In this document: piece by piece, positions 6,893 through 14,358 of the stretch | Numbering within the stretch: position 1 is the first letter of the stretch | Layout: each line of letters begins with the position of its first letter | Source: a virus | Direction: 5' to 3' (one strand) | Length of the DNA stretch: 41,677 nucleotides | Virus record (IMG/VR): IMGVR_UViG_3300043773_000457 | Location: 1 to 41,677 of that record | The notes under the pieces: generated by a model | What the model was told of the DNA's origin: nothing | Databases searched by the model: none | Seen by the model: only the letters and a program-made list of their open reading frames with translations | Program-made: the position numbers and the translations under genes

Positions 6893-9800
6893 TTATTTAT
6901 CTGTAAGTTTCTGCTCAAGGTTTTCAACCTTCGCAGAAAGTTCTTTAATTGCTTCAACCAACAGTGGAACAATCTTATGATAGTCAACTGCAAGGTAACC
7001 ATTATCTCTAGTTGTAACCGCTTCTGGGAGAACCTCAAGAACTTCTTGTGCGATTACACCAACATCATTACCCTCTTTACCAGACTTCTCGTTCCAAGTA
7101 TAAGTATTACCACTGATTGAGAGAACTTTAGCAAGTGGGTCTTCAATCACAACAATATTATCTTTCAGTCTTTGGTCAGAAGTATAGAATGCTGTAATAT
7201 CACCAACAACATTCAAGTCTCCACCAATCAGAACACTATCATTAGTTTTTAATTCATTATTGGTATCACAGAAAAGTGAAGCAGATCCAGTATTTGCAGC
7301 GTTATAAAGAGCAATATTGCCACCATTATTCAATCGTAGTGCTGTCCCACCACCTCCACCATTAATCGTCAAAATTCCCGTAAGAGTTGTATTACCAGTA
7401 ACTCCTAAAGTGCTTGAAAGTGTGGTAGCACCACTAACTGCCAATGTGCTTAAAAGTGTAGTAGCACCATCAACATTCAGAGTCGTATCTAAATCTGTTG
7501 CACCTTTTACATTTAAAGTAGTTTGTAATGTAGTAGCACCAGTAACTCCTAGGGTTCCACTAACAACTTCATTTCCACCAACATTTAGATTCTTACCAAT
7601 TCCGACACCACCAGCAACAATCAAATCTCCAGTGGTAGTTGAAGTTGATTGTGTTCCCTGAGTAAGTCTTACACTCTTACTAAATGTTGTTTGTGCTTTG
7701 GCTCTAATTTCTTTGTTAAAGGTAACAGGACCATCAAACTGAGAAAGAACAGCACCAGAAACTCCACCCTCAACTAGAAGTCTTTCCTTGATAGTGACTT
7801 CATCAAATACAACACTGAGTTTATTTGGATCTTCACCAGTTACAGTTGGATTTGGAATATCATAAGAAGTAACTTCTCCACTTGAAGCAGCAGTCTTCGT
7901 ATTGCCGTTAAAGAAGTCTCCATTGTTGTTCATACCAGTATAAACAACAACTCCACAAGAACGCTCTTGAGAGTTTGCTAAGAAGTTTTCTTGATCATTT
8001 AGAGTCTTGACTTGAACTTGTGGAAGACCTGTGGAGTAGTTGCCAGGACCATAACCAAGATATTCAAAAGTATGACCTGAAGCACGAAGAATAGAAGGTC
8101 TGCGGAACTCGATAGCAATTGGATTGATTTTACGAATGAGAGAATTTATATCGTGATTTTCTTGACGAGTTCCAAAAGCACCACGAATTACAGTCGCAGA
8201 AGTATCATTACCGCTGCTAATGACTCTCATAATCTCACTATCAATTTGGATATAAGATCCAAGAGGGAGTCTCTTTGCAGTTCCAATTCCAGCGTTACCA
8301 ATACTAATTGTGGTTCCAGTCGTTAAAGCAGATGTAAGAGTAAATGTATCATCATTATAGAACGATACATTACGAACTCCAAAACTTTCCCCTCTAGTAT
8401 CAGAAATCGCCTCATTGGAGGACAAACCGTGCTTCAGGACAAAACCATTAGTTACGGAAAGAGATGCATTTGTAACCGCTGTGAAGGTGGTTACACCAAT
8501 TCTTTCTTCTACAATATAATCACCTACATTATTATTACTAGAGTCGGTAATTCTAAATCTATTTCCAGAAAGTAATCCGTGCGCTGAAGATGTTACAAAT
8601 GTGGTAATTCCTGTTGCCGCTGTATATGATGTGGATGAAATTCTACTCGAAGGTCCAACTACAAATCCATATTGAGATGAAGTAATTACTGGATCTCCAG
8701 CAGTCTTAGCAATAGCAATTTGAGTTGATGAAGGAATAGATGTAATACGATAGTATCCATCTGATGTCGTTCCTGCACCAGTAAATTGAACAACATCCCC
8801 AATATTTGTAGAAATGCCAGCAGTTGCTATTGTATATCTTGCATTACCATTTCCCGCACCAATTCTGGTTTGATCAAAATATAATCCTCCTGAACTATAT
8901 CCAGATCCAGGTGCGGTAACATCTACAGAAACAACAGCATCTCCGGTTACAGTAACCCTTGCTGTTGCACCATTCCAAGTTCCAACTGTTGGATCTGAAC
9001 TAGTATTTAATAATTTAACATTTTGATAGGTTCCGTTGTTATATGCAGCACCTGCAGTAATTGTTCCGGTAGTAATTCCAGATAGTCCATGAAATCTTCC
9101 AAATGTGATTGTTGCGGAACTGGTCGATGAAGATACCGAAGAAATTGTAAGACCAATTCCAATGTCTGTTAATAGAAGATCAGCAGATTCTCTAGTAACG
9201 CTCTTCTTTAGGTCATTAGTTACAACAGCGCCAATTGGAGAACGCTTTGCAAATGTTTTGGATGCTGGTGGATTTGCATCAATATTATCTCTATCAAGTT
9301 GTGGATACAAATCTGTTGGTAATTGACTGAATTCAAGACCTGTAAATTGATCAGTTATTGTATTACTTGCATTTAAAACATACAAGTGGTAAATGCCATC
9401 TTGTTGGTTATAAATGTATGGAGAAATAATCTCATTTCTATAGACATACAAGTTTCCTTGCATATCATTTCTTTCAAATCTTGGAAGACTTGTTGTTCTA
9501 TTAGTTGTAATATTTGTAAAAGTTCCTGTGGTATGGACTAATCCTGTAACATCAGTTGTCGAATATCTAAAAGTATATGCGTCAGTAACTCCAGAAACAG
9601 CAAAGCGTCCATTAAATCCTAAATTATCTGCACCAGAAACATTTGTAGAACTTGTAACATTCTTAATAATAACTAAATCGCCAGTTTGAAGATTATGAGG
9701 TAATTCTGAAATGACAGTTACAGTTCCTGAACTTTCAGTACAGGTTGCAATAAATCTTGGATTTTTGTTAAATGTATAATCGGTACTTGCGATACTTGTT

Positions 9801-12301
9801 CTTGTGAAATCAGTATCGGTTCTAACTCCTGTAGTGCTCGACTCTTGAATTACAAATCCAGATTCTGGATCTTTGGCATTTGCAAGTTCCTTTGGAATGA
9901 CAACTCTAATCTTATAAAGTTTTTCATCTAGACTTCTTTCATCAGAAATTCTATTGACATACGCTAAATCAGTTGTTGTCCCATATGTTCCTGTTCCACC
10001 CGATGCAAATGCATTATAAATCTCGTTATTTGCATTTGTATGAATAAACCAATTACCATTTTGGGCATCAAACTGAACTGGTGAACCCAGTTCTCCTGAT
10101 TCTTTATCTGAAACACGACTTAAAATTCGAAGACTTGTGCCACCAGAAACTGTAATTGGTTGATTTTGAATTGCGTTTGTATATGAAGATGCAAGTCGTA
10201 TGGTATTATTATCACCAACATTAATTGCATAATAAGTTTCGTGTGCATCAATATTTTCTGGAAGATCTCCAGCATCACTAATAATTTTAACCTTTTCACC
10301 CGTTAAAAGTTTATTTGCTCCGATTGTAAATGATGTTGTAAATCCACTTGAAGGTGTAATAGAAGCACTGTAAGATTTAACAGAACTTGTAGTTCCAAGT
10401 GCTGTTGTCAAACCACTTAGAGATATTTCATTATCACACATATAAATGAATGATGAATAAGTTACTCCAGCACCAATAAGATATAATTTGTCGTTTAATT
10501 TTGCACCAATTCTATGACCTTGCGTCTGTGAGGATGGCGGAGCGTCTGGAGAAGTAAATCCGTAAAGATAAAGATGACTTGAAATACCGACAGAAGTTGT
10601 TAATCCAACATCTAATGATAGCCACTCAACCTTTTCTTCAGTGCTTACAATTGCTCTTGGCGCAACAATTGATGTGATAAAGGCATTATTGTCTTTATCA
10701 AATGCTTCTTTCTTAAATCCAGAAGAGTTTAGTGAAATTTGACCAAAGTTTGAGTTGGAGTTGGTAATAGAAGCGTCACCACCAGACTCTGCATCAAAGT
10801 GCTTATTGAATCCAATCGCAAAGACAGAAACAATTTGAATAAAAGCATCATTTGTGATTTTAATATGACTTGTTTCCCATCCTTGACGATAAACCGCGTC
10901 AGGATCTAAGTGATAAACTTTTGCTGAATCAGTTTGTGATGCACCAAGAGGCAATGTAGACCCGTGAACTGCTGTATAATCGACGACTTGATAAGTTCTC
11001 GATGACTTGTCATACTTTGCAAATGCTCTATCGTCTTTCTGAAGAGATACTGCAGTAAATTGAGCAACAACAGTACTTCTAAATCCTGATGCTTTACTTC
11101 CATCAGCGTGAAGTCCATTCATACCCCATACAGAGCGTAAGGAGCAGTTAAAGATGTATGGAGATGCACCTGAAACCGTATCAGTTTCAACTGTTACTGT
11201 CGATCCAGATGCAGTTGGATTTGCCGTTAAATTCGGTGGATAACTTGGAAGAAGATATGTGAATGATGTTGAAGACAGGACATTTTGAACAGTTGTTGAA
11301 ATATTGTATTCTTGTGCAACTGCTCCTGTAACTCCTTTAATTTTAATCGGAGTTCCTGCATTCAGATTATGTGCTTCGGTTGTCGTGACTGTAACAACAG
11401 AAGTAGCAACACTTCCATTACCAGAAATAATAGATGAGATATTGATTGGGTCGCTCGCAAAAGCACCAACAATCTCCCACTCTGGGTTTCTCTTTTTAAA
11501 TCCTAACGGACTTGCTGGGAACTTTTGGTCAATATCACGATATGAATTATAAGCATTTGAGACCTTACTATAATACATATCAAGGTCAGTAAGACCATAA
11601 GATCCAATCGTATTCACACCATCACAGAACTCAAAACAAGATAGTTTGTGGTGAGAGAATAATGGCGTTGATTGATATGTTGAACTAAAATTATCTGGAT
11701 TGGTATAGACTAAACCACTTGCATCGGCATCAAATAGAGAAAACTGCCAGAAGTAACAAGCACCAGTAATTTTAAAGATTGCTGACTTTGCTGTAGTAGA
11801 ATCAGTTGGATTTGGAACATACTTTGGACGAATCTTGGTCTTTCTTAAGTCAAGACCAACGATTGAAGTGCCTCTAGGAACTACAACACCACCATAATAA
11901 CTATTGAATTTATAAAGAATATTGTCTTCTTGTGTTAAGTCAAAGTTTGAATCAAGTCCAAGAGAAAGAACAGAAGACGCTAAAACTCCAACTCCTCCTG
12001 CTCTAGAAACTGCATAAGCAGCACCACCATTATCATAAATTGCAAAACCAGGTCTGTTATCAACCAGGTGCTCACCAGGAAAGAGAAGAATTGTAGTCTT
12101 CTCTACTAAGTCATTATTATCTCCCTTAACATATGAAAATCTTGCTGCCTCTAATAGAGCTCTCTGTATCGTTTTGAAAGGTTGAGCAAGGGAGTTGCCT
12201 TGATTCGAAATTGAATCAGTAGAATCAAGGTCATTTGGATTGACATAAAGAATACGACCTTCAGTATTCTTGATAAAATTATCCAATTTGTTGAGTGGCA
12301 A
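6893..12301 (-). CDS. Large fiber/structural protein with C-terminal S74 chaperone, 1802 aa
   Basis: The N-terminus (GRILYVNPNDLDSTDS, then QPFKTIQRALLEAARFSY) starts a right-handed beta-helix-like region found in cyanophage virion proteins. A second motif (GGDASITNSNSNFGQ) is shared with the 1026-residue protein. Near residues 1580-1650 lie 12-residue repeats of the TLNVDGATTL type. The last 98 residues are an intramolecular chaperone (Peptidase S74): the SDQRLKDNI motif places Ser1708 and Lys1713 as the self-cleavage pair, followed by IAQEV and a terminal coiled coil. In this family the domain folds the trimer and cuts itself off. The start codon is TTG (12299-12301) with GAGG about 8 nt upstream; MPLNKLDNFIKN fits the usual start of the family. 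Confidence 0.85.
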   Translation of the reverse strand: MPLNKLDNFIKNTEGRILYVNPNDLDSTDSISNQGNSLAQPFKTIQRALLEAARFSYVKGDNNDLVEKTTILLFPGEHLVDNRPGFAIYDNGGAAYAVSRAGGVGVLASSVLSLGLDSNFDLTQEDNILYKFNSYYGGVVVPRGTSIVGLDLRKTKIRPKYVPNPTDSTTAKSAIFKITGACYFWQFSLFDADASGLVYTNPDNFSSTYQSTPLFSHHKLSCFEFCDGVNTIGSYGLTDLDMYYSKVSNAYNSYRDIDQKFPASPLGFKKRNPEWEIVGAFASDPINISSIISGNGSVATSVVTVTTTEAHNLNAGTPIKIKGVTGAVAQEYNISTTVQNVLSSTSFTYLLPSYPPNLTANPTASGSTVTVETDTVSGASPYIFNCSLRSVWGMNGLHADGSKASGFRSTVVAQFTAVSLQKDDRAFAKYDKSSRTYQVVDYTAVHGSTLPLGASQTDSAKVYHLDPDAVYRQGWETSHIKITNDAFIQIVSVFAIGFNKHFDAESGGDASITNSNSNFGQISLNSSGFKKEAFDKDNNAFITSIVAPRAIVSTEEKVEWLSLDVGLTTSVGISSHLYLYGFTSPDAPPSSQTQGHRIGAKLNDKLYLIGAGVTYSSFIYMCDNEISLSGLTTALGTTSSVKSYSASITPSSGFTTSFTIGANKLLTGEKVKIISDAGDLPENIDAHETYYAINVGDNNTIRLASSYTNAIQNQPITVSGGTSLRILSRVSDKESGELGSPVQFDAQNGNWFIHTNANNEIYNAFASGGTGTYGTTTDLAYVNRISDERSLDEKLYKIRVVIPKELANAKDPESGFVIQESSTTGVRTDTDFTRTSIASTDYTFNKNPRFIATCTESSGTVTVISELPHNLQTGDLVIIKNVTSSTNVSGADNLGFNGRFAVSGVTDAYTFRYSTTDVTGLVHTTGTFTNITTNRTTSLPRFERNDMQGNLYVYRNEIISPYIYNQQDGIYHLYVLNASNTITDQFTGLEFSQLPTDLYPQLDRDNIDANPPASKTFAKRSPIGAVVTNDLKKSVTRESADLLLTDIGIGLTISSVSSSTSSATITFGRFHGLSGITTGTITAGAAYNNGTYQNVKLLNTSSDPTVGTWNGATARVTVTGDAVVSVDVTAPGSGYSSGGLYFDQTRIGAGNGNARYTIATAGISTNIGDVVQFTGAGTTSDGYYRITSIPSSTQIAIAKTAGDPVITSSQYGFVVGPSSRISSTSYTAATGITTFVTSSAHGLLSGNRFRITDSSNNNVGDYIVEERIGVTTFTAVTNASLSVTNGFVLKHGLSSNEAISDTRGESFGVRNVSFYNDDTFTLTSALTTGTTISIGNAGIGTAKRLPLGSYIQIDSEIMRVISSGNDTSATVIRGAFGTRQENHDINSLIRKINPIAIEFRRPSILRASGHTFEYLGYGPGNYSTGLPQVQVKTLNDQENFLANSQERSCGVVVYTGMNNNGDFFNGNTKTAASSGEVTSYDIPNPTVTGEDPNKLSVVFDEVTIKERLLVEGGVSGAVLSQFDGPVTFNKEIRAKAQTTFSKSVRLTQGTQSTSTTTGDLIVAGGVGIGKNLNVGGNEVVSGTLGVTGATTLQTTLNVKGATDLDTTLNVDGATTLLSTLAVSGATTLSSTLGVTGNTTLTGILTINGGGGGTALRLNNGGNIALYNAANTGSASLFCDTNNELKTNDSVLIGGDLNVVGDITAFYTSDQRLKDNIVVIEDPLAKVLSISGNTYTWNEKSGKEGNDVGVIAQEVLEVLPEAVTTRDNGYLAVDYHKIVPLLVEAIKELSAKVENLEQKLTDK
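6894..6901 (-). promoter_or_regulatory. Late promoter motif (GATAAATA)
   Basis: The minus strand reads GATAAATA 18-25 nt upstream of the 740-residue fiber ATG, over the last codons of the preceding fiber gene. It matches the NATAAATA form of T4-like late promoters. Confidence 0.55.
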
Positions 12302-12326
12302 AATTTTGTCCTCTTCTTACGCTCTT

Positions 12327-12863
12327 CTATCCTTTATTTATTAATCTTCCTAAACTAAAATCTTCACCTGGACAATCTCTAGAAAATTTACATTCTATTC
12401 CATTATTCCACCATTTTTTACCCCAAGAAGGATTTTTTTCTTTTGCCATAATACCTTTCAACCCAATACTCATATTTTTTCTATGCTCACTAGTAAATAT
12501 TTTTTTCTTTGCTGCTTCACTTAATGCTTTTCTATGTTCTACACTTTTCTTTCTACCTTTATGACTATCACTTAATTTCTTTTTAGTTTCATCAGTAAGA
12601 ACACGACCAGCGCATCCTTCTCCACCATTAGTCATATTCCTCAAAATGCCTGTACCTAGATCTTTTCTTCCTAATACAGCAATCATATAAACTTCGTGTT
12701 TTCTTGCCTCTTCATCAGTAAGATTTTTCTTTAAATATATTCGTCTATTTTCTGGTGGAAGATTTATATTATGTAAATTATTATTAATTCTTCCTGCCTT
12801 ACCCTTACCAATGTAATAAGGTGTCCCGTCTTCACGCAAATAAGCGTAAGTGTAATATTCCAT
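12327..12863 (-). CDS. GIY-YIG homing endonuclease, 178 aa
   Basis: The GIY-YIG domain is at residues 1-90 (YYTYAYLREDGTPYYIGKGK, catalytic-type Glu in TNGGEG). NUMOD3-like Lys/Ser repeats follow (LSDSHKGRKKSVEHRKALSE; MSIGLKGIMAKEKNPSWGKK), then a WWNNG tail with two cysteines that probably also contacts DNA. The N-terminal half is closely related to the protein at 1290-1832, but the tail is of a different type, so the two probably target different sites. It is inserted between a 101-residue gene and the large fiber gene. Its own TATAAATA promoter lies inside an inverted repeat, and a terminator lies just upstream. The frame appears intact. Confidence 0.9.
   Translation of the reverse strand: MEYYTYAYLREDGTPYYIGKGKAGRINNNLHNINLPPENRRIYLKKNLTDEEARKHEVYMIAVLGRKDLGTGILRNMTNGGEGCAGRVLTDETKKKLSDSHKGRKKSVEHRKALSEAAKKKIFTSEHRKNMSIGLKGIMAKEKNPSWGKKWWNNGIECKFSRDCPGEDFSLGRLINKG
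12335..12342 (-). promoter_or_regulatory. Late promoter motif (AATAAATA)
   Basis: The minus strand reads AATAAATA 34-41 nt upstream of the TTG start of the 1802-residue gene, in the final codons of the second GIY-YIG gene. It lets the fiber gene be transcribed independently of the inserted endonuclease. Confidence 0.55.
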
Positions 12864-12868
12864 CTGCT

Positions 12869-12945
12869 TTAATCGTGGTTATATGTATTTATACAAGAAA
12901 AGGAGCATTTCTGCTCCCGTTCTTTGCTTAAACAACCACGATTAA
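12869..12945 (-). promoter_or_regulatory. Late promoter enclosed by inverted repeat at second endonuclease start
   Basis: A perfect TATAAATA (minus) at 12886-12893 lies between inverted-repeat arms TTAATCGTGGTT (12869-12880) and AACCACGATTAA (12934-12945). With one bulge the stem extends over a further GC on each side. The inner arm covers -6 to -17 of the ATG at 12863, where the ribosome binds. Only transcripts from upstream contain both arms. The arm sequence is unrelated to the one at 1833-1907, yet the plan is the same. Confidence 0.75.
12894..12917 (-). terminator. Rho-independent terminator with GAAA loop
   Basis: The minus strand reads GGAGCA GAAA TGCTCC followed by TTTTCTT: a perfect 6-bp GC-rich stem, a GNRA-type tetraloop and a T-tract. 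It ends the transcript of the 101-residue gene and lies inside the inverted repeat, directly before the TATAAATA of the endonuclease. Confidence 0.75.
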
Positions 12946-12955
12946 GCACTAATAT

Positions 12956-13261
12956 TTATGAAGTCAAATCTTCCTCGTTAAACTCATAATATTCGTCTTG
13001 AGGCATATCTTCTGGGTTCTCTAAATCTACCATAAACAAACAAGGATGTGCCTCTTCATCTATCAGATAAAAAGAACTTCTGTATAAGTCTTCTGGTTCA
13101 AATGTGCGATTCTTATCTGCTGCTCTACAAAGGTCTTGGTCGTATAAGTGTCCTTCTGGAAGTTCGTCAAATGTGAAAGGGATGTGATTGATAAAATACA
13201 TCTTCACAATCATACTGCCATCGTTATACCAGCAGTATGCAGTGTCGATACGATAAGACAT
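12956..13261 (-). CDS. Acidic hypothetical protein, 101 aa
   Basis: The protein is strongly acidic, especially at its end (VDLENPEDMPQDEYYEFNEEDLTS), and rich in Tyr and Phe. No signal peptide, membrane segment or known motif is seen. It lies between the tRNA cluster and the second homing endonuclease and has a late motif AATAAATA at 13281-13288. A terminator follows it. Acidic small phage proteins are often DNA mimics or inhibitors of host proteins, but nothing here identifies a target. Confidence 0.65.
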   Translation of the reverse strand: MSYRIDTAYCWYNDGSMIVKMYFINHIPFTFDELPEGHLYDQDLCRAADKNRTFEPEDLYRSSFYLIDEEAHPCLFMVDLENPEDMPQDEYYEFNEEDLTS

Positions 13262-13280
13262 AGGGTTTTCCCATATCTTA

Positions 13281-13288
13281 TATTTATT
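13281..13288 (-). promoter_or_regulatory. Late promoter motif (AATAAATA)
   Basis: The minus strand reads AATAAATA 20-27 nt upstream of the 101-residue gene, just after the 3' end of tRNA-Leu (13293). Confidence 0.5.
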
Positions 13289-13292
13289 TTTA

Positions 13293-13365
13293 TACCCGTG
13301 AGTGGATTCGAACCACCGCTTGGAACATTTTAAGTGTTCTGCCTCTTCCGCTGGGCTACACGGGC
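13293..13365 (-). tRNA. tRNA-Leu (anticodon UAA)
   Basis: A complete cloverleaf can be folded: acceptor GCCCGTG with CACGGGT, anticodon stem GAACA/TGTTC around loop CTTAAAA, T-arm GGTGG TTCGAAT CCACT, discriminator A. CCA is not encoded. The anticodon UAA reads UUA. The variable loop is only about 5 nt (CAAGC), whereas bacterial leucine tRNAs normally carry a long variable arm. Identity is by anticodon only. The 5' end directly abuts the CCA of tRNA-Met. Confidence 0.85.
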
Positions 13366-13442
13366 TGGTGGTCGCAAAGAGGATCGAACTCTTCTACGGC
13401 GCTTTATGAGAACGCTGCCTTCAACCAGATGGCTATACGACC
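13366..13442 (-). tRNA. tRNA-Met (anticodon CAU), CCA encoded
   Basis: The cloverleaf has acceptor GGTCGTA with TGCGACC, anticodon stem GCGTT/AGCGC around loop CTCATAA, T-arm AAGAG TTCGATC CTCTT, discriminator A and an encoded CCA at 13366-13368. The acceptor's first pair is matched and the anticodon stem lacks the GGG/CCC of initiator tRNA, so it is not fMet. A CAU anticodon could also belong to lysidine-modified tRNA-Ile2. Since a separate tRNA-Ile(UAU) lies next door, elongator Met is the simpler reading. Confidence 0.85.
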
Positions 13443-13445
13443 TAG

Positions 13446-13469
13446 ATTCGCTATTCGCAAATAGCGAAT
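13446..13469 (-). repeat. Perfect 10-bp hairpin between tRNA-Ile and tRNA-Met
   Basis: ATTCGCTATT at 13446-13455 and its exact complement at 13460-13469 enclose a 4-nt loop, read TGCG on the minus strand (a UNCG-type tetraloop). It overlaps the discriminator base of tRNA-Ile. There is no T-tract, so it is more likely an RNA-processing element than a terminator. Confidence 0.7.
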
Positions 13470-13541
13470 GGGAACAGCGGGGAATGATCCCGCACTAAGC
13501 ACTTATAAGGTGCCCGCTCTAACCAATTAAGCTATGCTCCC
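13469..13541 (-). tRNA. tRNA-Ile (anticodon UAU)
   Basis: Acceptor GGGAGCA pairs with TGTTCCC (one G-T pair), anticodon stem GGCAC/GTGCT surrounds loop CTTATAA, and the T-arm is GCGGG/CCCGC. The anticodon UAU reads AUA. The T-loop is ATCATTC instead of the usual TTCRANY, which is unusual. CCA is not encoded. The 5' end lies 7 nt downstream of the antitoxin-like gene, so both are probably on one transcript. Confidence 0.8.
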
Positions 13542-13548
13542 TTGCGAT

Positions 13549-13722
13549 TTATGATGCCTCGTTATTATACTCTGTGTGTATTCGTATGAGGTCATCATCC
13601 GCAGGTATCATAACTGCCGCTCGCCCATCTTCATCAATTATACCTAAACTCTCTCCGTTTTCCACTCTTTCAATTAGTTCGTCAAAACGTTCTTGAAACT
13701 CTGCCACTGTGAAAACTTCCAT
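13549..13722 (-). CDS. Orphan Phd/YefM-like antitoxin, 57 aa
   Basis: The translated product begins MEVFTVAEFQERFDELIERV, continues ENGESLGIIDEDGRAAVMIP and ends DDLIRIHTEYNNEAS. It has the N-terminal pattern of Phd/YefM antitoxins: a short beta strand, an F-helix ending in VENGE, then a beta hairpin followed by AVMIP. These proteins bind DNA and neutralise partner toxins. No toxin gene lies on either side; instead three tRNA genes follow. It has a perfect TATAAATA late promoter at 13736-13743. A plausible role is countering a host toxin-antitoxin defence or acting as a small repressor; both are inference. Confidence 0.7.
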   Translation of the reverse strand: MEVFTVAEFQERFDELIERVENGESLGIIDEDGRAAVMIPADDDLIRIHTEYNNEAS

Positions 13723-13735
13723 TCGGTTTTTTCGA

Positions 13736-13743
13736 TATTTATA
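13736..13743 (-). promoter_or_regulatory. Late promoter motif (TATAAATA) before antitoxin and tRNAs
   Basis: A perfect T4 late consensus on the minus strand, 14-21 nt upstream of the antitoxin-like ATG. The tRNA genes downstream could be transcribed from it as well. Confidence 0.65.
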
Positions 13744-13751
13744 CTATAGCA

Positions 13752-13952
13752 TCACTGCCCATAAATGGCAAGATCAGCATACTCAATCTGCTCAGGGTCA
13801 AGTTGGGCAGTCACGACTTCCAAGACATTCATAAATTCTTGAACAGTATCACACTCGACCAGGCGTTCACTGCCTTGATCGCTGAGAAGAAGAAAACTGC
13901 GGGTGCAAACATCAATCACAATGCCTTGGACGGTCTCTTGTGCGGCGCTCAT
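13752..13952 (-). CDS. Hypothetical early protein, 66 aa
   Basis: A small acidic protein (about residues 9-22 VQGIVIDVCTRSFL, then EQIEYADLAIYG) that looks like a compact alpha/beta domain. No family is recognised. What stands out is its promoter: a consensus host-type TTGACA-17-TATAAT at 13979-14007, unlike the late motifs of neighbouring structural genes. This suggests production early in infection, when phages redirect the host, but no target can be named. The ATG at 13952 is the only good start. Confidence 0.65.
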   Translation of the reverse strand: MSAAQETVQGIVIDVCTRSFLLLSDQGSERLVECDTVQEFMNVLEVVTAQLDPEQIEYADLAIYGQ

Positions 13953-13978
13953 TTGGTGGTTCTGTTGATTACCCCCAT

Positions 13979-14007
13979 ATTATAGGGCAGATGGGGGCGG
14001 GTGTCAA
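13979..14007 (-). promoter_or_regulatory. Consensus sigma70-type early promoter
   Basis: On the minus strand TTGACA (14002-14007) and TATAAT (13979-13984) are separated by exactly 17 bp, the full consensus on both boxes. It starts right after the stop codon of the upstream 112-residue gene and drives the 66-residue gene, and perhaps the antitoxin and tRNAs. Confidence 0.85.
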
Positions 14008-14012
14008 GGGGT

Positions 14013-14351
14013 TTAGTCTGATGTTCCTTCAATTATATTAATGGGGTTATCTATTGGTCTTATCTGTGCCGAAACAATTCCTTGTTCAAGTGATGAAATA
14101 TAAAGTTGTTGATTTTGTTGATTTGCCTTTACGACTTCATTTCTAAAACTTTCTACTGCTGCTCCAGTTTGATTTGATTTTTGTGCGATTTCTACTGCCA
14201 TAAAAGGCATCCAAGCAACAGCACAACCCCATTCATCCACAGGTTCTCCAGTATTTGGATTGGTTCCTCGCATTTGAGTGAACCAAGAGCACTTCATTTC
14301 TATACAATTTTTTTTAATTAAAGGGCAAAAGTTGCCTGGTTTGATTTTCAT
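14013..14351 (-). CDS. Conserved phage protein with N-terminal Cys motif, 112 aa
   Basis: The N-terminal half holds four cysteines (FCPLIKKNCIEMKCSW, later WGCAVAWMP), a pattern that could bind a metal. The second half is a helical, Gln/Asn-rich region (AAVESFRNEVVKANQQNQQL). I recognise this as a family recurring in phages beside tail-fiber genes, without known function. It follows the fiber-assembly chaperone gene by about 8 bp and was probably late-transcribed with it. The start ATG at 14351 precedes MKIKPGNFCPLI, as in relatives. Confidence 0.65.
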   Translation of the reverse strand: MKIKPGNFCPLIKKNCIEMKCSWFTQMRGTNPNTGEPVDEWGCAVAWMPFMAVEIAQKSNQTGAAVESFRNEVVKANQQNQQLYISSLEQGIVSAQIRPIDNPINIIEGTSD

Positions 14352-14358
14352 TTTATTA

